Shown piece by piece: positions 15,324 through 22,625 of a stretch of 64,000 nt of DNA (position 1 is its first letter; every line of letters starts with the position of its first letter). The position numbers were made by a program, and so were the translations under genes. The stretch lies in NCBI GenBank assembly GCA_002300355.1, contig NSGV01000001.1, forward strand, positions 434,001-498,000, given 5' to 3'. This DNA comes from Streptomyces sp. TLI_235 (GTDB taxonomy: Bacteria; Actinomycetota; Actinomycetes; Streptomycetales; Streptomycetaceae). Under the pieces are notes generated by a model. The model did not search any database. It was not told the origin of the DNA and worked only from the letters and a program-made list of their open reading frames with translations.

Positions 15324-16340
15324 TCAGCGGCCGGCGGTGGCCGACTGCTCGGCCGGACGCCGCTCGGCGGCCGGTGCGGCGGCCACGGGTGCGGCCGGTG
15401 CCGGTGCCTGAGCGGCGGCCCGGCGCCGCAGGTAGAGGTTGTTGAGGACGAGGGCGGACGCGGTGAACAGCGCGCCGACCACCTGCATGCCGGCCGGGAT
15501 GACACCGGTCAGCGCGGAGATGGTGAAGGCGGTGATCGGGACGACGTCCATGAACAGCACGCCGTTGAGCGGGCCGAGGTTGCGGTTGCCGATGTTCCAG
15601 GCGAGCACGCCGCCGAAGCCGGCGATGAGGCTCATGTAGGCGAGCTCGGGCAGGATCGTGACGACCGCGCCGCCGGTCGGCACCGCGACCGCGCCGGTGG
15701 CGAGCAGCACCGCGGTGATGACCACGGCGCTGCCGAGGCCCAGCACGGTGGTGACGGTCGTGTACTTGATGGGTGACCAGGTCGGGAAGTATGTCGCGCC
15801 GGAGGTGTAGATCACCCAGCAGAGGGCGGCGAAGAGCAGCAGGGCGTCGGCGCCGAAGTTCTGCGGGGTGTTGACCAGCGAGGCCAGGTCGCCCTTGGTG
15901 ACGACGAGGATCACGCCGACGAAGGACAGTCCGATGAAGGCGAAGGACCACCGGGGCGGCACGACCTTGCGCAGCACCCAGTTCACCAGGAAGCCCATCA
16001 TCGGCATGGTGGCCATCATGATGGAGGCGATCAGCGCGCCCTGCTCGCCGATCAGGTCCTGGCCGAAGAAGACCAGGAACTGGAAGCCTGCGAATCCGGC
16101 GGTGCCGAACAGCCAGGCCAGGCCGACCCGCTCGCCCTTGAGGCGCAGCCCGGCGGCGCCCTCGCGGCTGCGCAGGACGACCAGGAAGATCAGGCCGGCG
16201 ATCCCGTAGCGCAGGCAGGTGAAGGTGAAGGGGTCGATGTGCTTCAGCGTCACGTCCATGAGGGGGAACATCGCGCCCCACGAGAGCGTGGCCGCGAGGC
16301 AGAGCAGAACCCCTCGGGCGTACTTCTTCTGGTCGTTCAC
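15324..16340 (-). CDS. EamA/DMT superfamily transporter
   Basis: 338 residues from a GTG start preceded by AGGAG at five bases. Ten hydrophobic segments in two EamA halves can be followed: GVLLCLAATLSWGAMFPLMD and FTCLRYGIAGLIFLVVL in the first, LLLFAALCWVIYTSGA to IPAGMQVVGALFTASALVLN in the second. The C-terminal 40 residues are Ala/Pro/Arg-rich and cytosolic. DMT exporters of this type move amino acids, amines and small metabolites outward. It is 52 bp downstream of the (frame-restored) AMP ligase stop, in the same direction as the decarboxylase, so it is likely the exporter for the product of this locus. Confidence 0.85.
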   Translation of the reverse strand: MNDQKKYARGVLLCLAATLSWGAMFPLMDVTLKHIDPFTFTCLRYGIAGLIFLVVLRSREGAAGLRLKGERVGLAWLFGTAGFAGFQFLVFFGQDLIGEQGALIASIMMATMPMMGFLVNWVLRKVVPPRWSFAFIGLSFVGVILVVTKGDLASLVNTPQNFGADALLLFAALCWVIYTSGATYFPTWSPIKYTTVTTVLGLGSAVVITAVLLATGAVAVPTGGAVVTILPELAYMSLIAGFGGVLAWNIGNRNLGPLNGVLFMDVVPITAFTISALTGVIPAGMQVVGALFTASALVLNNLYLRRRAAAQAPAPAAPVAAAPAAERRPAEQSATAGR

Positions 16341-16392
16341 AATTCTCCTGTCAGGGAGTCGGGGTGAGGTGGTGCGGCACGCAGGATTCGGG

Positions 16393-18005
16393 TCATGCCG
16401 TCGTCAGCTCCATGCGGTCGGCCGTCGCGGCCGAGTCCTCCTGCCCGATCAGGTCGAGGACGGTCGACAGCAGCTGCGCGGTGCGCACCTTGCCGGTCGG
16501 GCTGTAGGGGATCTCGGGACGGTCACGACGCGCGCGGGCAACTGCGGTGCGCGGCGCAGGCACGCGGCGAGGACGGCACGGGAGCCGCTCGCCTCGCGCT
16601 CGGGGGAGATGGGGGCGAAGGCGGCGACCAGCGTCGGACCCTCGTCGGGGAGGTCGACCTTGAGGACGGCGGTCTCCCGGACGCAGGGGAGGCCGGTGAG
16701 TTCGTCCTCGAGGGCGAAGATGTTGACGTCCAGCGGGTGCCGGCCCTCGGCCTTGGTGACGCCGTCGTTGCGGGCGCTGAGCTCGATGCGGCCGCCCTCG
16801 TCCATGACGCCGCTGTCGCCGGTGAGCAGGTACTTCTGTGTCCGGCCGGCGTGCTCGATGTGCAGGAAGTCGGGCTCGGCGGCGGCGTAGCTGTCCATCA
16901 GCTGGTAGCTGGCGATGGCGATCCGGCCGAGCCGGCCCTTGGGCAGCGGGCGGTGCTCCGGGTCGAGGACGAGGATGGTGCTGCCTGGCATCGGCCGGCC
17001 GGAGCGGGCCGGGGCGACGTGCAGCTCCTCGGGGCCGATCATGGTGTTGAGGCCGGTCTCGGTGGTGCCGTAGTACAGGTGCAGGACGGGGCCGAGGCGG
17101 TCCCAGGTCTGGTTGATGACCCAGCGGTTGAGGTGGCGTCCGCCGGAGAGCAGGAAGCGCAGCCGGGAGGTCTTGTGCAGGTGCTCGGAGGCCGGGTGCG
17201 AGATCAGCCGGTTGAGCACCGGCGGCACCATCAGGGTGGTGGAGACGCCCTCGGAGACGATCAGTTCGGCCATCTTCCCGGCGTCCTCGTACGGGCTGAG
17301 CACGACCGTGCCGCCGAGCGAGAGGGAGATCCGGGCCCAGCCGGGGCCGGAGGAGTGGTAGAGCGGGACGGTGACCATGTGGACGTCGTCCTCGTCGAAG
17401 GAGAACTGGTCGACGAGGTCGGAGAGCCGGCGCGCCTCGAACGAGGAGTTGCGGATGACCAGCTTCGGGATGCCGCTGGTGCCGGAGGTGAAGGAGAACG
17501 CGGTGAACGGCTGCTCGACCGGGGTGGTCGGGACGGCCTCGAAGGAGGCCAGCGCCTGGTAGCAGACGGCGCCGGGTGCGGCCGGGCCGGTGTCGTAGTC
17601 GTCGTTCTCCGGGCCGGCCAGGTGGATGCTGAGGACGTCGCGCCCGCCCGGCCAGCCGGACTGCTCCAGCAGCGGGCGGCGCAGCGGGGTGCTGATCAGC
17701 ACGGTCGGCTGCAGCTGTTCCAGGGCGCCGGCGGTGGCCTCGGGGGTGGTCGTGTAGTCGAGGCCTATGCAGGGCACGCCGAGGGTGGCGCAGGCGGCCA
17801 TGACGACCACCAGCTCCCAGCTGTTGCACGACATGAAGGCGGCCCGGGCGGGGCGCTCGGCGGGCAGGTGGTGGGCCAGGCCGGAGGCCACCCGGGCGAC
17901 CTGCTCGGCGAGTTCGGCCCAGGTGAGACGGAAGTCGCGGTCCACCACGGCCACGTGGTCGGGGCGCCGCGCGGCGTGCTTGCGGATGTCGTCGAGCTTG
18001 ATCAT
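16393..18005 (-). CDS. class I adenylate-forming enzyme (AMP ligase), frameshifted near the C-terminus
   Basis: The uninterrupted frame is 16449-18005 (518 residues), but its last 26 residues are out-of-frame sequence. Shifting one base at 16511-16520 restores EIPYSPTGKVRTAQLL and a stop at 16393, giving about 537 residues. Core motifs are intact: FTSGTSGIPKLVIR (A3), LYYGTTETG (A5), YLLTGDSG (A7) and ARNDGVTKAEG (A8 hinge). The A10 Lys (PYSPTGKVR), needed for adenylate formation, is only in the shifted frame. So either one base in the CCCG run was lost (sequencing error or mutation) or expression needs frameshifting. It starts three bases after the decarboxylase stop. The substrate carboxylate is unknown; no carrier-protein domain is fused. 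Confidence 0.82.
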
Positions 18006-18008
18006 GCG

Positions 18009-19553
18009 TTACTCCGATGCTGCGGTGGTGGCGGATGCCGTCTCGGGGTCCCGGGCGGCGGCGGGTTGCGGCTGGTAGAGCGTGTAGATCTCGCTGCCGC
18101 TGGCGCGCAGCGCCCGGATCTCGGCGCGGGTCGCGTCGCAGAGCTTCTCGCCGGGCACGGTGATGGGGATGCCGGGCGGGTAGGCGATGATGAAGTGGTC
18201 GGCGCTGTCCTCGTGCAGGGCCGCCGAGGTCGTCCGGTAGGTGCGCTGGATGACCCGCAGGGCCTCCAGGAGGCGCAGCAGGGTGCCCTCGTCGACGCCG
18301 ATGTGGACGTGGAAGAGGACGGCGCCGCCGCTCTCCCGGGCCACGTAGAGGGCGTACTCGTCGAAGAGGATGCGGCGGAAGTCGGCGGCGGTGATGCCGA
18401 GGGCGCGGATGTCGACCAGGACACGGGTGGGGTCGTCGGAGACCAGCATCGCCGGGTCGGTGAGGTGGCCCTCGGGGCCGAGGGTGCGGTAGGCGGAGAG
18501 CCGGGGGTCGGTGGCGATCTCGTTGCGCAGGGTGCGGGCGAGCATCAGGGACCGGTCCAGCAGCACCTCGCCCTCGTGCTCGGCCTGCAGCCGGGCGAGG
18601 TCGAGGCTGGCCAGCACCGGGAAGCTGGGCGAGGTGGTGTGGTGCTGGAAGAGGGCCTGCGCGGTGCGCTCCTGCGCCTCCCGATCGCCCACGAGGTGCA
18701 GGTACGAGCCCTGCCGCAGCGCGGACATCGACTTGTGCGCGGAGTGCGTGACGGCGACCGTCATGGGCAGTGACGGGTCGTCGGCGCGGAGCTGTTCGAC
18801 GGCGGCGAGCGCGGTCAGCGGACGCAGCTGCGGGTGGAAGCGGTGGATGGCGCCCCAGGCCTCGTCCACCAGGACGTTGACCGCGGGGTGGAGCCGGGAC
18901 ATCTCGGCGAGCAGGGTGGGCAGGTCGTAGCGGACGCCGTCGTAGGAGACCGCGGACAGCACCACGGTGTCGTACGGGCGGCCCTCGGCGGCGGCCTGGG
19001 CGAAGCTGTGCAGCAGCACCGGGAGGTCGGCGAAGGTGCGCGGGCAGCTGTCGCAGCAGCGCCGCATCGGCGCGTAGTCGACGGCGACGTCGAGGGAGCC
19101 GAGGGCGAAGTGCACGGACTGGTGGCAGCTGCGGTCGGCGAGGACCCGGCCGCCGGGTCGGGTGAGCGCGGCGAGCGCGACCCGGTTGGCGGTCGAGGTG
19201 CCGGCGGACAGGAAGAGCGTGGTGTCCGCGCCGAAGGTCCTGGCGGCCAGCCGCTGGGCCTCGCGCAGCGGCCCGTGCGGGCGGAAGAACGAGTCGAGCA
19301 TGGTGCCGCTGTAGGACACGTCGGCGGCCAGCTGCGCCTGCCCGAAGAGGGCCTCGTACACGGCCTTGGTCCGGGAGTTGAGGATGGACCGGCCGTGCGA
19401 GAGGGGCAGCGCGTGGAAGGACGCGATGTCCCGTCTGGCGACGCGCAGGACGGCGTCGGCGAGCGGGGTGGCGCTCGGCTCCGGGGGGCCGAGCTCCGAC
19501 ACGGCCTGCGGGACGGCTTCCGGCCCGAGGGCGGTGCTGCTGGCTGGGGTCAT
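18009..19553 (-). CDS. Orn/Lys/Arg decarboxylase-family PLP enzyme (fold type I, group III)
   Basis: 514 residues. Phosphate-binding LSAGTSTANRVAL (115-127), cofactor-stacking RSCHQSVHFAL (141-151), VLVDEAWGAIHRFHP (227-241) with the ring-nitrogen Asp, and THSAHKSMSALRQGSYLHL (269-287) with PLP-linked Lys274 are the group III decarboxylase signature. The C-terminal domain has IAYPPGIPITVPGE, as in ornithine, lysine and arginine decarboxylases. Expected product is a diamine or agmatine, though some relatives act on other amino acids. It heads the four-gene minus-strand locus with an AMP ligase, DMT exporter and citrate-synthase-like protein. The first 30 residues are a low-complexity leader. 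Confidence 0.9.
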   Translation of the reverse strand: MTPASSTALGPEAVPQAVSELGPPEPSATPLADAVLRVARRDIASFHALPLSHGRSILNSRTKAVYEALFGQAQLAADVSYSGTMLDSFFRPHGPLREAQRLAARTFGADTTLFLSAGTSTANRVALAALTRPGGRVLADRSCHQSVHFALGSLDVAVDYAPMRRCCDSCPRTFADLPVLLHSFAQAAAEGRPYDTVVLSAVSYDGVRYDLPTLLAEMSRLHPAVNVLVDEAWGAIHRFHPQLRPLTALAAVEQLRADDPSLPMTVAVTHSAHKSMSALRQGSYLHLVGDREAQERTAQALFQHHTTSPSFPVLASLDLARLQAEHEGEVLLDRSLMLARTLRNEIATDPRLSAYRTLGPEGHLTDPAMLVSDDPTRVLVDIRALGITAADFRRILFDEYALYVARESGGAVLFHVHIGVDEGTLLRLLEALRVIQRTYRTTSAALHEDSADHFIIAYPPGIPITVPGEKLCDATRAEIRALRASGSEIYTLYQPQPAAARDPETASATTAASE

Positions 19554-20039
19554 GGGTGTGCACTCCAGAGGGGTATCGGAGCACCCGGGAGAGGGCGTGG
19601 GCTGAGTGCCTCGACTCCATGAAATAAAACCTTCGCGGCGGTATCAAATGGCATCGAGAATTCTGATGACCCAACGAACTTCTCGCAAGAGGGCTTGCGC
19701 CGGCGCGCGGTGTACGGATGGGACGCCGGAGGCCCCTGAGGGGAGCGATGACAGATCCGCGCGCCGCTTCTGCGGATTCACGCACGTCAGTGCCGAGCTG
19801 CACGCGCAACGACGAACCGACCGACAGTCCGATGCGGCGCCGCGCCGCACTCGTTCCTTCACGGAGGATTTGACGGACCGTCGATGGTTCGCATGGTAAG
19901 TGCGATGATCTATGGAAACGGTGGGGCAGCCGACCTGCCGCGTCAGCGGTTTCCGACCGATCGGTCTGAAGCCGGAGGGCCGCGGGCGACGCCGGAGCAG
20001 GACGGCGCTCGGGTGTCGGAGCAGGACGGTGCTCGGGTG
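19554..20039. other. 486-bp intergenic region upstream of the decarboxylase locus
   Basis: No gene is supported here. The first 130 bp include an unusually AT-rich patch around 19617-19690 (GAAATAAAACC; CGAGAATTCTGATG), which probably holds the promoter of the decarboxylase operon. I could not define matching -35/-10 boxes with confidence. The last 45 bp carry a 24-bp tandem repeat that runs into the 3' end of the LRR gene. Confidence 0.6.
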
Positions 20040-20056
20040 TCAGAGCAGGACGGTGC
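19993..20056. repeat. 24-bp tandem repeat at the 3' end of the LRR gene
   Basis: A 24-bp unit starting CGGAGCAGGACGG occurs at 19993-20016 and 20017-20040, with a third partial copy to 20056 inside the LRR coding end. On the minus strand the unit encodes HPSTVLLR-type octapeptides, which would follow the LRR stop codon if it were read through. Confidence 0.8.
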
Positions 20057-21008
20057 AGCCGCGCTCGCGGAGGGCCGGCAGCCAGTCGGGCAGCGTCTCC
20101 GGCTTCGTCCAGCGCAGGTCGAGCTTCTCCAGGTCGGGCAGGTCTGCCAGCCCGGCGGGGAGGTCGGTGATCCGGGTGGCCCGCAGGTCGAGCTGGCGCA
20201 GGCGGCGGAGCGCACCGACGGACTCCGGCAGGCGGCGCAGCGGGTTGTTCCGCAGGTCGATCACCCGCAGGTCCGTCAGACCGCCGATGCTCGCGGGCAG
20301 TTCGGTGATCCGGTTGTCGGCCAGGTGCAGCTCGCGCAGCGCGGTGAGCCGGCCGAGGGTGTCCGGCAGCTCGGTCAGCCGGTTGCGGTAGAGCCGGAGT
20401 TCGCGGAGCGCCGCCAGTGAGCCCAGGGACGCGGGCAGGGTGGTGAGCCGGTTGTCCGTCAGATTGAGGTAGCCGAGGCGGTCCAGTCGGCCGAGGCTCG
20501 CCGGGACGGCGGTGAAGCCGTTGTCGCTGAGGTAGAGGTAGTCGGTGAGGTACGACAGGTCGCCGATGACCGCCGGGATGTGGTCGAGCCGGTTGTGGCC
20601 GAGGTCGAGCATCCGCAGCCCGGTGAGGGCGCCGATGCCGTCGGGCACTCCGGTCAGCTCGTTCTCGGCCAGGTTGAGCGAGTGCAGGCCGGTCAGCCGC
20701 CAGAGCCGGTCCGGCAGTTCGGCGAGGCCGTTGCCGCCCAGGCTGAGGTGGCGCAGGGCCGGTGCGTCGCCCAGCTCGGACGGCACACTGCCGATCCGGT
20801 TCCCGTACAGCAGCAGGGTGTGCAGCGCGGGCAGCCCGGCGACCGCCGCCGGCAGCTCGGTCAGGCGGTTGCCGTCGAGGTCGATCAGCCGGAGGCCGCG
20901 CAGTGCGGCGAGGTCCTCGGGCCAGTGGGTGAGGCCGGCGTGCGGTGCGCGCAGGGCGACCGGGGTGCCGTCCGGGTCACGGCGGAGGGAGTTCGGGGGA
21001 AGGGGCAT
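20040..21008 (-). CDS. leucine-rich repeat protein
   Basis: 322 residues, nearly all leucine-rich repeats: about eleven 23-residue units of the form LRxLdLxxNxLtxLPxxi from residue 30 to 305 (for example GLRLIDLDGNRLTELPAAVA, DLRVIDLRNNPLRRLPESVG). This is the bacterial SDS22/plant-intracellular-like class expected to form a solenoid for protein binding. No enzyme domain, signal peptide or membrane segment is seen. It is 59 bp downstream of the pentapeptide-like membrane gene and on the same strand as the protease-NTPase block, so it may be part of that module. Its stop codon falls in a 24-bp tandem repeat. Confidence 0.9.
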   Translation of the reverse strand: MPLPPNSLRRDPDGTPVALRAPHAGLTHWPEDLAALRGLRLIDLDGNRLTELPAAVAGLPALHTLLLYGNRIGSVPSELGDAPALRHLSLGGNGLAELPDRLWRLTGLHSLNLAENELTGVPDGIGALTGLRMLDLGHNRLDHIPAVIGDLSYLTDYLYLSDNGFTAVPASLGRLDRLGYLNLTDNRLTTLPASLGSLAALRELRLYRNRLTELPDTLGRLTALRELHLADNRITELPASIGGLTDLRVIDLRNNPLRRLPESVGALRRLRQLDLRATRITDLPAGLADLPDLEKLDLRWTKPETLPDWLPALRERGCTVLL

Positions 21009-21067
21009 CACGGCACCTGCGTTCGGATTCGGGGGTGCGGTCGAGCGGCCGGCTTCAGGCGGTCGGC

Positions 21068-22543
21068 TCAGGTCCGGTTGAGCGAGCGGGTGACACCGGC
21101 CAGGGTCGCCGTGGTGAGCAGCCAGCCGGCCGCGATGAGGCCGTAGCCGAGCCACTGGTGGAGGCCGGTCCAGTACCAGGCGGTGCGCTGGCCGAAGCCG
21201 CCGATGGGTATCAGCAGGTCCATCGTGTATATCAGCGCGTTGAACGGCGCCCCCTGCCCGGACTGGACGGCGGTGGGCGTGCCGTGGCTGAACGCCGCGG
21301 TGCCGGCCGCGATCAGGGCGACCAGCCACAGCGCGGCCTGCCACGGCCGGTAGCCGTAGCCGACGGTCGCGTCGAGCAGCCGGCCCCAGGCGCGGCCCAG
21401 CACACCGAGGGTGCGCCGGCGGCGGCGCTGCTTGGCGAGCAGCACCCGGCGGGCGTCGTCGTCGTGGCCGATCCGCCGGTACCAGGCCGCGAGTTGCTCG
21501 TACGGCTGCGGGGTGTAGCCGGAGCTGTGCTGCAGCCAGGCAAGGCGGTCGGCGAGGCCGGTGGCGCCCTGCAGGGAGACGTAGGCGAGGCCGTCCAGGC
21601 GGGTGTCTGCGGCGCGGGCGACTGCGTTGTCGTGCAGGACGGCGACCTGGGCCGCACTCAGATCGACCGCGCCCTGCGGGGCGGCGGCGGGAGTGAGGTG
21701 CAGGTCGCCGGCGGTGAGGCGGGTCGCGTCCAGGGCGGTGGTGCCGTCGCCGTGCAGCGTCGCACCGTCGAGGGAGAGACGGCTGCGGACGGTCGCGCCG
21801 GGCAGCCGGATCGCGCCGCGGGCGGTGAAACCGTCCGTGAGGATCATGGTGGACGCGGTGAGGTCGTCGCCGGACAACGCATCGCCGCCGGGGTTGTCGA
21901 GCTCCGCGCCCTCCATGAACAGCCCGCCGCCGAAGGTCGCCCCGACCAGCCGCAGACCGCCCCGGCAGCGGAACCCCTTCCGCGCGAAGCAGCCGCCCTC
22001 CATGACCAGCCCGCCGGCCCAGAACGCCCAGGCCGGCGCGGGCTGTTCCCCGGGCGCGGAGGGCTCCAACAGCTCGGACGCCGTCAACCGGACACCGCTG
22101 AGCCGGAGTTCGCCGGTGATGTGCGCCCGGGTGAGGGTGAGGCGGCCCTCGATGACCGAGTCCTCGAAGAACAGGTTGCCGTCCACCCGCAGCAGCCAGC
22201 CGTCCAGCCCGCGCAGGCGGCAGCCCAGGAAGGAGGTCGAGCGCATCGTCGCGCCGCGCAGCAGCACCCGCTGCTCGAACTCGCACTCCCGCAGCTGCAC
22301 CGGCAACTCGACGCCCGCCCCGGTCAGATCCACCTGCCCGGTGACGGTGGCCCCGGTGAGCCGCACCCCGCCGACCCTCCCCCGCACGGCGGCCGGCCCG
22401 CCGCCCAGCAGCAGCGCCGCCAGCACCTCCGCCCGCACGACCCGATCGGCGGCACCCCGCAGGTCCAACTCCTCCCCGCGCGGGAACGCCTCCCACAGCC
22501 GCCGCTCCGCCTCACCCAGCTCCTCGTACGCCGGCACCGCCAC
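21068..22543 (-). CDS. membrane protein with pentapeptide-like repeats
   Basis: 491 residues. Residues 50-340 have a right-handed beta-helix pattern of repeated hydrophobic-Gly-Ala units (VRLTGATVTGQVDLTGAGVE, LRLVGATFGGGLFMEGAELD, IRLPGATVRSRLSLDGATLH). Residues 360-395 are basic and helical, then come two to three transmembrane helices (WQAALWLVALIAAGTAAFSH; WLGYGLIAAGWLLTTATLAG). Streptomyces homologues are often labelled membrane-associated oxidoreductase, but I see no cofactor motif that supports oxidoreductase activity. It lies 82 bp after the protease-NTPase-TPR gene, probably in the same transcription unit. Confidence 0.82.
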   Translation of the reverse strand: MAVPAYEELGEAERRLWEAFPRGEELDLRGAADRVVRAEVLAALLLGGGPAAVRGRVGGVRLTGATVTGQVDLTGAGVELPVQLRECEFEQRVLLRGATMRSTSFLGCRLRGLDGWLLRVDGNLFFEDSVIEGRLTLTRAHITGELRLSGVRLTASELLEPSAPGEQPAPAWAFWAGGLVMEGGCFARKGFRCRGGLRLVGATFGGGLFMEGAELDNPGGDALSGDDLTASTMILTDGFTARGAIRLPGATVRSRLSLDGATLHGDGTTALDATRLTAGDLHLTPAAAPQGAVDLSAAQVAVLHDNAVARAADTRLDGLAYVSLQGATGLADRLAWLQHSSGYTPQPYEQLAAWYRRIGHDDDARRVLLAKQRRRRRTLGVLGRAWGRLLDATVGYGYRPWQAALWLVALIAAGTAAFSHGTPTAVQSGQGAPFNALIYTMDLLIPIGGFGQRTAWYWTGLHQWLGYGLIAAGWLLTTATLAGVTRSLNRT

Positions 22544-22625
22544 TCCCCCACCCGATTGACACCGGGTCAGGAGCGTAGTGGACGGTGGGCAGGCACCGGC
22601 CTTCCCGGCGACAGATCGGACGCGG

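Noticed and set aside
16393-19809. A 1138-residue minus-strand open frame
   Set aside because: Most of it is an out-of-frame reading of the decarboxylase and ligase genes. Only its last 40 residues are real, being the frameshifted C-terminus of the AMP ligase.
22551-22600. Promoter with TTGACA at 22556 on the plus strand
   Set aside because: No plausible -10 at 16-19 bp and no plus-strand gene downstream that I accept.
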